58,346 nt of DNA, from positions 1-58,346 of the forward strand of contig CANRGP010000002.1 of assembly GCA_947630085.1 (NCBI GenBank), in the 5' to 3' direction. Source of the DNA: an uncultured Lachnospiraceae bacterium. GTDB lineage: Bacteria > Bacillota > Clostridia > Lachnospirales > Lachnospiraceae. Under the pieces are notes generated by a model that saw nothing but the letters and a program-made list of their open reading frames with translations, ran no database searches and was not told the origin of the DNA. Shown here piece after piece: positions 36,003-44,413 of the stretch. Numbering within the stretch: the first letter of the stretch is position 1; every line of letters begins with the position of its first letter. The position numbers and the translations under genes are program-made.

Positions 36003-36938
36003 ATGAGTGAAGAGATTTTGAAGGAGCAAAAGGAAAACCTTGAGGCAGCGGAGCCCGCGGCGGAGACGGCAGAGCCCGCAGCGGAGGCAGCGGAGCCCGC
36101 AGCAGAGGCAGCGGAGCCCGCGGCGGAGGCAGCGGAGCCCGCAGCGGAGGCAGCGGAACCCGCGGCGGAGACGGCGGAACCCACCGAGTCCATGGAGGAT
36201 ATGACGGAGGAGCTGGAAAAATCCTACAAGGAATTCGACAAGAAGAACACCCGTGCTTTTGTGGCGGAGGATTCTCCCAATGCGGAGCGCTGGGAGGAGC
36301 TGCGCCAGATGATGGAAGACAAGACCGTGGTGAGCGTAAAGATCAAGGAGATCGTCAAGGGCGGAGCCATTGCGTTTGTCGATGAGACAAAAGCGTTCAT
36401 TCCGGCGTCTCAGATCTCTCTCAGCTACGTGGAGAAGCTGGAGGAGTGGGTCGGCCGCCGCATCGATACCTACATTATTACTGTGGATCCGGAGAAGAAG
36501 CGCCTGGTGCTTTCCGCCCGTGAGCTGTTAAAAGAGCGCAGGGAAGCGGAGCGCAAGGAGAAGCTGGCTGCGTTCAAGGTCGGAGATATTGTAGAGGGCG
36601 TTGTGGAGAGCATCAAGGATTACGGCGCTTTTGTCAAGCTGGACGAGGGCGTCAGCGGACTTCTCCACGTATCGCAGATCAGCCGCCAGAGGATCAAACA
36701 TCCGGGTGTCGTTTTGAAGGAAGGCCAGTCCGTAAAGGCCAAGATCCGTGACGTAGCGGACGGCAAGATCAGCCTGAGCATGAAGGCGCTGGAGGAAGAC
36801 GACGAGAGACCTTCCCGCGACAGCCGCCCGTCCCGTGAGCCGAGAGAGCCGCGGGAAGAGAAGAGCGATTTCCACTACAAGAATTCTTCCGCACTTACCA
36901 CGGGGCTCGGAGAGTTGCTTAAGGGAATCAAACTCTGA
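36003..36938 (+). CDS. S1 domain RNA-binding protein with acidic repeat tail
   Basis: A 311-residue protein. After seven EAAEPAA-type heptads (residues 14-61) come two S1 domains: a first, degenerate one (VVSVKIKEIVKGGAIAFVDETKAFIPASQIS) and a second canonical one (VGDIVEGVVESIKDYGAFVKLDEGVSGLLHVSQIS), then a basic/acidic Ser-Arg-Glu tail. It resembles short RpsA-like proteins of Firmicutes. The start at 36003 has GGAGG 9 nt upstream; the track start at 35967 does not. A TATAAT (35928-35933) lies upstream but without a good -35. Confidence 0.85.
   Translation: MSEEILKEQKENLEAAEPAAETAEPAAEAAEPAAEAAEPAAEAAEPAAEAAEPAAETAEPTESMEDMTEELEKSYKEFDKKNTRAFVAEDSPNAERWEELRQMMEDKTVVSVKIKEIVKGGAIAFVDETKAFIPASQISLSYVEKLEEWVGRRIDTYIITVDPEKKRLVLSARELLKERREAERKEKLAAFKVGDIVEGVVESIKDYGAFVKLDEGVSGLLHVSQISRQRIKHPGVVLKEGQSVKAKIRDVADGKISLSMKALEEDDERPSRDSRPSREPREPREEKSDFHYKNSSALTTGLGELLKGIKL
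36042..36185 (+). repeat. seven 21-bp repeats encoding EAAEPAA
   Basis: Near-identical in-frame units of the type GAGGCAGCGGAGCCCGCAGCG, with two units having ACG (Thr) at the second codon. The last unit is partial. It produces a regular acidic, Pro-containing helix-like extension before the S1 domains. Confidence 0.92.
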
Positions 36939-36975
36939 ACCGGTATCGGAGATTTCATAAGAAGGAGGGGTACGT

Positions 36976-37650
36976 ATGACCTATATCCCCAAAACCTATG
37001 ACCAGATCGACCAGTGGAATTCCCTCATGTTCATTTACAGCTCTGCCCTGAAGCAGATGAATGTAAAGATTGAAGTGCTTAACAGCGAGTTTGTGCACAT
37101 ATACAGCTATAATCCCATCGAGCACGTCAAATCCAGGCTCAAGACGCCGGAAAGCATCGTCAAGAAGCTGAAGCGGATGAATTATGAAGTGAATACCGCA
37201 AATATGACGGAAAAGCTGAACGACGTAGCGGGAGTCCGGATCATCTGCTCGTTTACATCGGACATTTATCAGATCGCGGAGATGATAACCCGGCAGGCTG
37301 ACATCACGGTCCTGTATGTGAAGGATTATATCAAGAACCCTAAGCCCAACGGTTATAAGAGCTACCATATGGTAGTGACGATTCCGGTATATCTGACCGA
37401 GGGCCCGGTGGAGACGAAGGTGGAGATCCAGATCCGCACGGTGGCTATGGATTTCTGGGCCAGTCTTGAACATAAGATGTATTATAAGCTGGGCGGAAAC
37501 GCTCCGGTGAATCTGCAGCAGGAGCTGAAAGCCTGCGCCGATGTGGTGGATATGCTGGATGCGAAGATGTATTCCCTGAACGAGGCGATCCTGAAATGGA
37601 ACGCCGAGGAGGAGAAGCGGATGGCCCTGGAGGAGGCTTCCGGTTCGTGA
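36976..37650 (+). CDS. small alarmone (p)ppGpp synthetase
   Basis: A 224-residue single-domain GTP pyrophosphokinase of the RelQ/SAS type. VKKLKRMN, NDVAGVRIICSFTSDIYQIAEMI, NPKPNGYKSYHMVV and VEIQIRTVAMDFWASLEHKMYYK are the synthetase motifs, while no hydrolase domain is present. It probably makes (p)ppGpp or pGpp in the cytoplasm. It follows the S1 gene by 37 nt with GAAGGAGGGG upstream and is closed by a strong terminator. Confidence 0.93.
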   Translation: MTYIPKTYDQIDQWNSLMFIYSSALKQMNVKIEVLNSEFVHIYSYNPIEHVKSRLKTPESIVKKLKRMNYEVNTANMTEKLNDVAGVRIICSFTSDIYQIAEMITRQADITVLYVKDYIKNPKPNGYKSYHMVVTIPVYLTEGPVETKVEIQIRTVAMDFWASLEHKMYYKLGGNAPVNLQQELKACADVVDMLDAKMYSLNEAILKWNAEEEKRMALEEASGS

Positions 37651-37702
37651 AACATATGGGTATCTCCATCGAGACGCCAGTCGAGATGGTATCTTGAATG
37701 TG

Positions 37703-37739
37703 TCCTGCGGTTTTCCCGGGAAAGCCGCAGGATCTTTTT
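37703..37739 (+). terminator. intrinsic terminator after the alarmone synthetase
   Basis: TCCTGCGGTTTTCCC folds on GGGAAAGCCGCAGGA (about 12 pairs) followed by TCTTTTT. Confidence 0.88.
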
Positions 37740-37814
37740 CTCCGAAAAAAGAAAATGCGCCCTTTGCCCCGGCGCGGGGCCGTATACGGGGGCGGGAACA
37801 AGGAGGAACGGAAT

Positions 37815-38270
37815 ATGAAAGTCGTGCTTCAGCGGGTGACGTCTGCCCAGGTTCTGGTGGACGGCAGGAGCGTGGGTAAGATCGGAAAAGGATTTCTTCT
37901 GCTGATCGGAGCCTCCGACGGGGATACGGAAGAGACTGCCGGGAGAATGGCGGACAAGATCTGCCGCCTGCGCATTTTCGCCGACGCGGACGGCAAGACC
38001 AATCTTTCGCTTGCCGACGTGGGCGGAGAGATCCTGGCGGTCAGCCAGTTCACGCTGTATGCGGACTGCCGCAAGGGGAACCGCCCGGGGTTTACCGGGG
38101 CCGGGGCTCCCGATCATGCCAGGGAGATCTATAAGAAGATGGTTCAGCGCTGCCGATCCCATGTGGACAATGTGCAGGAGGGTATTTTCGGAGCGGATAT
38201 GGAAGTGCGCTTGGTCAACGACGGGCCGTTTACCCTGATTCTGGACAGCACGGAGCTGGGGATAGCCTGA
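37815..38270 (+). CDS. dtd: D-aminoacyl-tRNA deacylase
   Basis: A 151-residue cytoplasmic proofreading enzyme that removes D-amino acids from tRNA. The start [13 protein letters not shown], the active-site [21 protein letters not shown] and the cross-subunit [11 protein letters not shown] (the NxGPxT motif) are intact. The track ORF starts earlier at 37698 inside the terminator stem region; 37815 with AAGGAGGAACGG upstream is the normal start. Confidence 0.95.
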   Translation: MKVVLQRVTSAQVLVDGRSVGKIGKGFLLLIGASDGDTEETAGRMADKICRLRIFADADGKTNLSLADVGGEILAVSQFTLYADCRKGNRPGFTGAGAPDHAREIYKKMVQRCRSHVDNVQEGIFGADMEVRLVNDGPFTLILDSTELGIA

Positions 38271-38407
38271 ACGCCGGCCGGATAATGAAATTTTTGTGAA
38301 TTTGGCGGAAAGCCTTTTATTTGGGGAACGAGTATGATATACTTGATTTTGTAGTATGTCCGGGTCCAGCCCGGATAACAAATATAAGTTCAGAAAAGGA
38401 TAGGATT

Positions 38408-39421
38408 ATGAAAAAACTGATAAGCTTTTGTACATTGGGCCTGCTGACGGCGGCCGTGCTTGCGGGATGTTCGCAGCAGAAGACAGAGACGGAGACGGGG
38501 GAATCCCCCGTGGTTTTAGGAGAGTATAAGGGGATTACATATACGCCGCTGTCAACGGAGGTCACCGACGAGCAGCTGGACATCGAGATCAAGAATTTTA
38601 TGTCGGATTACGTGGATCCGACCCCCGTGGACCGGCCCGCGGAGCTGGGAGACACGGTCAACATCGATTATGTGGGCCTTCTGGACGGCGTGGCGTTTGA
38701 TGGAGGAACTGCGGAGGCATATGATCTGCAGCTGGGATCCGGAACGTTCATTCCCGGTTTTGAAGACGGCCTTGTAGGAGTGTCAAAGGGCGACGAGCGG
38801 GATCTGAACCTGACGTTTCCTGAGGATTACGGCTCCGCCGACCTCGCGGGACAGAGCGTGGTCTTCCAGGTGAAGGTCAACGACGTCCTGGGCTTCCCGG
38901 AGCTGGACGAGGACTTTGTCACCAGCTATACGGACTTTACTACGGTGGATGAGTTCGTGCAGTCCACAAGGGATTCGCTCGTAGAGGCGGCCGAGTCCCG
39001 CGCGCAGTCTCAGGCGCAGTATGACGTCTTCCAGAAGGTGATGGAGAACTGCAAGATCAACGTTTCTGATGAAGATATCCAGAAATATTATGACGAGATT
39101 TATTCGGCTTATGAGAATATGGCTACCGGATACGGCCTGGATCTGGAGACGCTTGTAGGATATATGGGCATGGATCTTGAAACCTTCCAGGGAGAGCTGA
39201 GAGCCAGTGCGGATACGGCTGTCCAGCAGCTGGCCGTGATCAAGGCCATTGCTGAGAAAGAAGGGATCACGGTGGAGCAGGCGGATCTGGAGAAGCTCGC
39301 CGAGGAATATGGCTATGATTCCGTGGAAGCGCTTACGGAGGATGCGGGAGACGATGCGGAATCTACGGTCCTGGCCGACAAGGTCATGGCGTTTCTGGTA
39401 GAGAACGCCGTGGCGGAGTAA
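38408..39421 (+). CDS. trigger-factor-related FKBP-type isomerase lipoprotein
   Basis: A 337-residue lipoprotein with signal peptide and lipobox LAGC (Cys about 21). Residues about 50-140 form an FKBP domain (GDTVNIDYVGLLDGVAFDGGTAE, GTFIPGFEDGLVGVSKGDE), and the rest is helical like the C-terminal part of trigger factor (DFTTVDEFVQSTRDSLVEAAE). It probably assists folding of exported proteins outside the membrane. A TATACT (38338-38343) with a weak TTTTAT -35 lies upstream, then a small hairpin TCCGGG/CCCGGA. Confidence 0.88.
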   Translation: MKKLISFCTLGLLTAAVLAGCSQQKTETETGESPVVLGEYKGITYTPLSTEVTDEQLDIEIKNFMSDYVDPTPVDRPAELGDTVNIDYVGLLDGVAFDGGTAEAYDLQLGSGTFIPGFEDGLVGVSKGDERDLNLTFPEDYGSADLAGQSVVFQVKVNDVLGFPELDEDFVTSYTDFTTVDEFVQSTRDSLVEAAESRAQSQAQYDVFQKVMENCKINVSDEDIQKYYDEIYSAYENMATGYGLDLETLVGYMGMDLETFQGELRASADTAVQQLAVIKAIAEKEGITVEQADLEKLAEEYGYDSVEALTEDAGDDAESTVLADKVMAFLVENAVAE

Positions 39422-39447
39422 GAGGCCGCGTATACGGTGTACGGCAC

Positions 39448-39473
39448 AAGAGCCCAGATGCTGGGCTCTTTTG
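39448..39473 (+). terminator. intrinsic terminator of the FKBP lipoprotein gene
   Basis: AAGAGCCCAG and CTGGGCTCTT form a perfect 10-bp stem with loop ATG, ending in TTTT. Confidence 0.85.
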
Positions 39474-39510
39474 GCCTTGTGGAGAAAAAGGAAAACGAAG
39501 GAGAAAGCTT

Positions 39511-40275
39511 ATGCACCGTTCCGCTTTTTTCCGTGGTATGCGGGAAGGGATCCCGGTCGCGCTGGGATATTTTGTCGTTTCCATCACGATCGGGATAGCC
39601 GCGCGCGCTGCCCGGCTGACGCCGGTCCAGGCCACAGTCATGTCCCTTACCAATCTGACCAGCGCCGGCCAGTTCGCCTCCTTTAGCATCATTGCGGCCG
39701 GGGCGCCTTATCTGGAGCTTCTGATCTCTCAGGCCGTGATCAATCTGAGGTACTGCCTGATGTCCTGCGCGCTTTCGCAGAAGGTGGACCAGAAGATGCC
39801 GTTTTATCACCGCCTGATCATGGCTTTCGGCATTACCGATGAAATATTCGGTCTTTCCATCGGCCAGAAGGGAAAGCTGGATCCCTGGTACACATACGGT
39901 GTAATGGCCGTAGCTGTTCCGGGATGGACTCTCGGGACGCTGGCGGGGATCCTTTCCACGGGGGTGATGCCGCCGGCCCTTATCAACGCGATGAATATGG
40001 CGCTGTACGGGATGTTTATCGCGATCTTCATGCCCGCGGCCCGCGACAATAAGATCCTGCTTCCGATCATTTTCGCTTCGATGGCGCTGAGCGCGGCATT
40101 TCAGCTGCTTCCGTGCTTCGGATTCATTTCGTCCGGTATGAAGATCATCATATTGACCTTGGTGATCTCCTTTGCGGCGGCCGTCCTGTTCCCGGTCTCC
40201 GGGGAAGAGCAGGAGACCGGAGAGACGGATATGGCGGCGGAAACGGCGGATGCGAAGGAGGCGCGGAAGACATGA
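39511..40275 (+). CDS. azlC: AzlC-family amino-acid exporter subunit
   Basis: A 254-residue multi-pass membrane protein. FRGMREGIPVALGYFVVSITIGIAARAARLTPVQATVMSL and NLTSAGQFASFSI plus NLRYCLMSCALS are family blocks. AzlC with AzlD forms a branched-chain (or other) amino-acid exporter. The C-terminal 25 residues are acidic and probably cytoplasmic. The stop overlaps azlD (ATGA), so the two are coupled. Confidence 0.92.
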   Translation: MHRSAFFRGMREGIPVALGYFVVSITIGIAARAARLTPVQATVMSLTNLTSAGQFASFSIIAAGAPYLELLISQAVINLRYCLMSCALSQKVDQKMPFYHRLIMAFGITDEIFGLSIGQKGKLDPWYTYGVMAVAVPGWTLGTLAGILSTGVMPPALINAMNMALYGMFIAIFMPAARDNKILLPIIFASMALSAAFQLLPCFGFISSGMKIIILTLVISFAAAVLFPVSGEEQETGETDMAAETADAKEARKT

Positions 40276-40580
40276 GAAATTACATATATATTATTGTAAT
40301 GGCGGTAACAACGTATCTGATCCGGGTGATCCCTTTGACGCTTCTGCGGCGGGAGATCACCAACCGGACGTTCCGATCGTTTCTTACCTATGTCCCGTAC
40401 GTGACGCTGGCCGTCATGACTTTCCCGGCCATACTCAGCATCACGGATCAGATGTGGATCGCCTGGGTGGGATTTGCGGCGGCGATGATTCTCGCGTACA
40501 ACAGGGTGAGCCTTTTTGTGGTTTCACTGGGCTGCTGCGCGCTGGTTTTTCTGCTGCAGACGGCGGCCGGGGGGCTTTGA
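40272..40580 (+). CDS. azlD: AzlD-family exporter partner
   Basis: A 102-residue membrane protein with three to four helices (IIVMAVTTYLIRVIPLTLL, FLTYVPYVTLAVMTFPAIL, WVGFAAAMILAYNRVSLFVVSLGCCALVFLL). The track start at 40113 lies within azlC; the ATG at 40272 overlaps the azlC stop and is the natural start. It functions with AzlC. Confidence 0.9.
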   Translation: MRNYIYIIVMAVTTYLIRVIPLTLLRREITNRTFRSFLTYVPYVTLAVMTFPAILSITDQMWIAWVGFAAAMILAYNRVSLFVVSLGCCALVFLLQTAAGGL

Positions 40581-40635
40581 GGCTTTTGCCCGGCCGGAAA
40601 AATGACCGGCTTCGCGGCACACGGGAGGAGAGCGT

Positions 40636-40893
40636 ATGAAAACAAGAGTCGCGGTGATGAGCATCATTGTCAAAAACGGCGAGACGGTGGATAAGCTGAA
40701 TACCATTCTGCATGACTACGGCGATTATATCATCGGCCGCATGGGGATCCCCTACCGGCAGAGGCACATTAATATCATAAGCATCGCCGTTGATGCGCCG
40801 CAGGATACGATCGCCGCGCTTGCCGGAAAGATCGGCAGGCTGGATGGAATCAGCGTAAAGACTGCGTATTCTGAGATAGAGGGCGGCGACTGA
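40636..40893 (+). CDS. TM1266-like putative iron-hydrogenase system regulator
   Basis: An 85-residue ferredoxin-like/ACT-like protein (MKTRVAVMSIIVKNGETVDKLNTILHDYGDYIIGRMGIPYRQRHINIISIAVDAPQDTIAAL). Proteins of this type are annotated near Fe-only hydrogenase maturation genes and resemble the NikR ligand-binding domain; no DNA-binding domain is present. No hydrogenase gene is in view. GGGAGGAGAG precedes the start. Confidence 0.8.
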   Translation: MKTRVAVMSIIVKNGETVDKLNTILHDYGDYIIGRMGIPYRQRHINIISIAVDAPQDTIAALAGKIGRLDGISVKTAYSEIEGGD

Positions 40894-40918
40894 GGCCGGG
40901 ATGAGAGGAGGATTTATT

Positions 40919-42076
40919 ATGAAATGCAGAAAGTGCGGATTTGAGATACAGGATGGAGGAAGCTTCTGTCCCCGGTGCGGAACCAGGGTAACGGAGGTCT
41001 GCCCCCGGTGCGGATGCGAACTTCAGGAGGGACAGAGGTTCTGCCCCCGGTGCGGGGCCGAAACGCCTGAGGCGGGGCGGCAGATGTACAATGAACCGTT
41101 CAGGCAGGCGCCTTCCGGCGTACCGGCCGGTCCGGGCAGCCCGATGCCGGGGCGTCCGCAGAAGCCGAAGAAAAAAACAGGCATTGTTATTTTGGTCGGC
41201 GTGCTGGCGGCGGCACTGCTGATCGCGGTTATCTACATTGTCGTAACCCATATCGGACAGGAGAGAAGCCCGGTTCAGGAGACGCGGGAAACAGAGCGTG
41301 AGGAGAGACAGACGGCAGACCGGCGGCGGGAAGATACACTCCGGTCCGACGCGGGGGAGCGGGATGAGGAGAACGACAGGCCGGAAGACGGGAACGGGAT
41401 ATGGGGACTGTTTTCCGAGAGATCGGACAGCGGCACCGCTACGACCGCTGCGAGCGAGAATATGACTACGGCCGCTGCTGCGAGCGAGGCTCCGACTACG
41501 GCCGCTGCGAGCGAGACTGCGACCGCCGCCCTGCAGCTTCCGGTTTATCAGGAGTCCGGCGAAGCGCAGACAGCCGCATATGAAACCACGGCCGCCGCTT
41601 ACGGCGCCGAAGAGTCCGCCGGGTATCCCGGGGCGTATGATTATTATGACGACTATCAGAACAATATCACATATATGTACGTGGTAGACTGCAAGGAGTC
41701 TATCTCTCTGCGGGAGTCACCGTCTACGAGCGCCAGGGTGCTGACGCAGATTCCGCTGTACGGGATGGTCGAGTTTGTAGACGAGGCCGATAACGGGTTT
41801 TATATGGTCTGGTACAACGGACAGCTGGGATATGCTCTTGCATCGTATCTGGACATTTACGAGCCGCAGGTGTATACGGGGATAACCTATACCGTGGTAA
41901 ACTGCAACGAGAGCATTACCCTGAGGACCAGTCCCTACACAAGCGCGGAGGAGATCTGCCAGATCCCCCTGGGAGCTGTCGTCAACTATATCCAGACGGC
42001 CGGAAACGGATTTTATCTGGTGAATTATAACGGCCGGAACGGTTATGCCCTTGCCTCTTACCTGAAGCAGCAATAA
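40919..42076 (+). CDS. zinc-ribbon, membrane-anchored double SH3 protein
   Basis: A 385-residue protein with three N-terminal zinc-ribbon pairs (CRKCG/CPRCG, CPRCG/CPRCG), a membrane helix (IVILVGVLAAALLIAVIYIVV at about residue 85), a charged then Thr/Ala-rich low-complexity linker, and two bacterial SH3 domains at the C-terminus (SISLRESPSTSARVL and SITLRTSPYTSAEEI). The likely topology is a zinc-ribbon in the cytoplasm and SH3 domains outside, contacting the wall. The track start at 40901 is replaced by 40919 behind AGAGGAGGA. The role is not known. Confidence 0.85.
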   Translation: MKCRKCGFEIQDGGSFCPRCGTRVTEVCPRCGCELQEGQRFCPRCGAETPEAGRQMYNEPFRQAPSGVPAGPGSPMPGRPQKPKKKTGIVILVGVLAAALLIAVIYIVVTHIGQERSPVQETRETEREERQTADRRREDTLRSDAGERDEENDRPEDGNGIWGLFSERSDSGTATTAASENMTTAAAASEAPTTAAASETATAALQLPVYQESGEAQTAAYETTAAAYGAEESAGYPGAYDYYDDYQNNITYMYVVDCKESISLRESPSTSARVLTQIPLYGMVEFVDEADNGFYMVWYNGQLGYALASYLDIYEPQVYTGITYTVVNCNESITLRTSPYTSAEEICQIPLGAVVNYIQTAGNGFYLVNYNGRNGYALASYLKQQ

Positions 42077-42662
42077 GATCGGAAAACGGATACAAAAAAC
42101 ACCCTTTTCTTCTTGTTCTCCAGAGGAAGAGGCGCTGAATTTAACAGATGGATTTATTGCTGAAGAGCGGCGGGAGGAGGCTCATGACGACCCGACTCTG
42201 GTGTCTCGCAGACTCACAGATCTGGAGCAGCGTTCCGGACTGCTGACGATCAGCCGGGCACAGTCCGCGGCGTCTCTTGTCATCCTGCAGATGCTGAGAG
42301 AGGGAGACACGGTAGCCGATGTCTTTTCCGATCAGGCCGACAGACGGCGCATCGCGGCAGGCGAGCGGGTCAACGAGCGTGTGCAGCTGGTGGACAGCCT
42401 GAGAGATCTGGTGAAAAATGACGCGGCCCGGCAGACCCGTCCCCAGGACGCCCGCACAGCCCTGGATACCGCCCGCCTGCCCCAGGATATCCAGAAAATG
42501 ACCGATCAGTTCCTGCAGACCAGCCAGAAGGTAAAGGTGGGCCTCAAGGGCATCGCTGAGCCTTCGACCCGCACCTCCAGACGGCCGGCCGGAAATACGC
42601 AGGCGGTTGTGCAGAATCAGCGGACAAACCAAAGGGGCGGCGCGGCGATGGCGAACCACTGA
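42066..42662 (+). pseudogene. startless ORF, probable gene remnant
   Basis: The frame is open from just after the stop at 42063 to 42662 (about 198 codons) and has coding-like GC-rich third positions, but contains no ATG. The first canonical start is GTG at 42201 (153 residues in the track) and has no ribosome binding site at useful distance. The product is helical, rich in Arg, Gln and Asp (LTDLEQRSGLLTISRAQSAASLVILQML...), with no family I recognise. It overlaps the end of the preceding gene. It is probably the 3' part of a lost gene; a non-standard start cannot be excluded. Confidence 0.45.
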
Positions 42663-42737
42663 AAGGAAATTGACGGAACCGAAGGAGATATCAAGGCACC
42701 GGCTGCAGGAATTCATTTACACGATATGAATTAGGAT

Positions 42738-42768
42738 GTCATAACCGGCCCCTCTCCCCTCATAGAAT
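42738..42768 (+). promoter_or_regulatory. sigma-E-type promoter of spoIIID
   Basis: GTCATAAC (42738-42745), 15 nt, CATAGAAT (42761-42768), close to the mother-cell sigma-E consensus GTCATATT/CATACAAT. A dyad AGAATGT-AAAAA-ACATTCT (42764-42782) overlaps the -10 and the likely start site. spoIIID is a known sigma-E target in Bacillus and Clostridia. Confidence 0.65.
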
Positions 42769-42793
42769 GTAAAAAACATTCTCGGGGGACACC

Positions 42794-43069
42794 TTGAAGG
42801 ATTATATCGAAGAGCGTGCGGTGGACATCGCCAATTACATCATAAACCATAATGCGACGGTGCGTCAGACGGCGAAAAAATTCGGGATCAGCAAGTCCAC
42901 GGTACATAAGGACGTGACGGAGCGCCTTGAGCACATTAACCCCTCGCTGGCGGCCCGTGCCCGTATCGTGCTGGACGTAAATAAGTCCGAGCGCCATATC
43001 CGCGGCGGGCTGGCGACGAGAGAAAAGTACCAGCATCGCCTTCAGATGTGCAGCAAGGAAGACGAATAG
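42794..43069 (+). CDS. spoIIID: sporulation regulator SpoIIID
   Basis: A 91-residue DNA-binding protein acting in the mother cell between sigma-E and sigma-K. MKDYIEERAVDIANYIINHNATVRQTAKKFGISKSTVHKDVTERL is the HTH, and INPSLAARARIVLDVNKSERHIRGGLATREKY is the conserved C-terminal basic region. The start is TTG, with GGGGGAC upstream. Its presence is good evidence for endospore formation. Confidence 0.95.
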   Translation: MKDYIEERAVDIANYIINHNATVRQTAKKFGISKSTVHKDVTERLEHINPSLAARARIVLDVNKSERHIRGGLATREKYQHRLQMCSKEDE

Positions 43070-43078
43070 GATGCCGGA

Positions 43079-43127
43079 CGGCGGCAGGAACGTGATCTGC
43101 GGACATGATCCTGCCGCCGCTTTTTTT
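43079..43127 (+). terminator. intrinsic terminator of spoIIID
   Basis: CGGCGGCAGGA and TCCTGCCGCCG form a perfect 11-bp stem, followed by CTTTTTTT. It separates spoIIID from the convergent lacI-type gene. Confidence 0.9.
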
Positions 43128-43147
43128 CAGGCGGACCGCCCGGATGG

Positions 43148-44206
43148 TTACGGCGTGGAGGGAGTCGTCTGGGGGCGGCGCCTGGTAGAGTTCCGCCAGA
43201 TGGGAGTGGTCTTAACATAGGTATTGCTGAACGGGCGGGCGGGATGCTCGATGCGGTTGAGCAGAATGTCGGCGGCTATGCTCCCGAACTCCGCGTTGGG
43301 GATCTGGACGGTGGTCAGGGACGGATCTGTGACAGAGGACTGCGGAGAGTCGTCAAAACCGGTTACCATGACGTCGGCCGGGACGGACAGGCCCAGGCCG
43401 TTTACGGCGGCCATTATGCGAAAGGCAAGATAGTCGTTGGCACAGATAAAGGCGTCCGGAATATAGGGCATACCGCGGAGCCTGTCCATCAGCCAGTTCG
43501 GGTCGTTATAGGGTTCCGCGTCGCCTGCCAGGATGCAGAGCTCCTGTTCAACCGGGATCCCCGCCTTGTTCAGCGCCGAGCAGAATCCGACCCATCTTTC
43601 GTGGAAGCTGCAGCAATGGGAGATATCACCCACAAATCCGAGCCGGTCTGCCCCGGCGTCGATCACCTGGGACGTAAGAGCCATTGTGCTGGAAAGATTC
43701 TCCATGATTATGAAGTCGCAGTTCATGGGGGCTGAGGTGGCTTCGGCGTATGCGTCAACGGAGAGGGTGGGAAGGCCGAGGGAGCACAGCATATTCAGAT
43801 AATCACGGTCAAAGAGCTCGATGCCCAGTATGCCGGCTGTCTGTTCCAGCGACATATGGGCGGGGAGCTTTTTTTCGTGCAGATTTTCGGCGGAAAGCTC
43901 GTAAAACATCAGCGTATATCCCGCGCGGCTCAGGCGCTCAGCGAAAACGGGCAGAAACAGTATGCCGAAATGGTAATCGGAGGGCATCCGGCTGGTGATC
44001 AGCGCGATATTGGGGGAATGCGCGGCGCGCTGGACGGTATCGCTTTCAGGGGCCCGGTAATATCCGAGCTCCTGCGCTTTTTGCAGGGCAAGCTTTCTGG
44101 TTGCTTCCGGAACGTTTCCGCGATCATTGAATATTTTTGAAATGGTGTTTCGTGACAGGCCGCAGGCGTCCGCAATATCCTGCATGGTCACTCGTTTCAA
44201 AGCCAT
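43148..44206 (-). CDS. LacI-family repressor of the fructan locus
   Basis: A 352-residue regulator with N-terminal HTH (TMQDIADACGLSRNTISKIFNDRGNVPEATRKL) and a periplasmic-binding-like effector domain (ALITSRMPSDYHFGILF, ICANDYLAFRIM, VMVTGFDDSPQSSVTDPSLTTVQIP). It is divergent from the ABC/GH32 operon. The shared 300-bp region has two perfect dyads, one over its own promoter and one after the operon promoter, so it probably represses both. The effector is presumably a fructo-oligosaccharide or fructose derivative, which is inferred. Confidence 0.9.
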   Translation of the reverse strand: MALKRVTMQDIADACGLSRNTISKIFNDRGNVPEATRKLALQKAQELGYYRAPESDTVQRAAHSPNIALITSRMPSDYHFGILFLPVFAERLSRAGYTLMFYELSAENLHEKKLPAHMSLEQTAGILGIELFDRDYLNMLCSLGLPTLSVDAYAEATSAPMNCDFIIMENLSSTMALTSQVIDAGADRLGFVGDISHCCSFHERWVGFCSALNKAGIPVEQELCILAGDAEPYNDPNWLMDRLRGMPYIPDAFICANDYLAFRIMAAVNGLGLSVPADVMVTGFDDSPQSSVTDPSLTTVQIPNAEFGSIAADILLNRIEHPARPFSNTYVKTTPIWRNSTRRRPQTTPSTP

Positions 44207-44244
44207 TGTACACCTCCATTTACATATTTTTACATTTAAAAAGT

Positions 44245-44273
44245 ATTATAGCACAAAATGCGAAAGTTTGCAA
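44245..44273 (-). promoter_or_regulatory. promoter of the lacI-type gene
   Basis: On the minus strand TTGCAA (44273-44268) and perfect TATAAT (44250-44245) are 17 nt apart. The -35 overlaps the first operator dyad. Confidence 0.78.
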
Positions 44274-44307
44274 CTTTTACATATTGTAAAGTAAATGTAA
44301 AAGTTGC
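44270..44307. promoter_or_regulatory. operator dyad O1 (lacI promoter)
   Basis: GCAACTTTTACAT and ATGTAAAAGTTGC are a perfect 13-bp inverted repeat with a 12-nt spacer. It covers the -35 of the repressor gene and shares the TTTACAT core with the second dyad. Confidence 0.75.
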
Positions 44308-44368
44308 ACAAAACGAAAGGGAAATTTTATACATATTGACAGTTTTCATAAAAGATTTCCAAAAGGGA

Positions 44369-44396
44369 TTGACATTTTGTGCAATAAAAGTATAAT
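44369..44396 (+). promoter_or_regulatory. promoter of the fructan operon
   Basis: Perfect TTGACA (44369-44374) and perfect TATAAT (44391-44396) with a 16-nt spacer, suggesting a strong promoter that needs repression. An ACATTTTG half-site lies within it. Confidence 0.88.
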
Positions 44397-44413
44397 ACAG
44401 ATACAGCGGAAAG

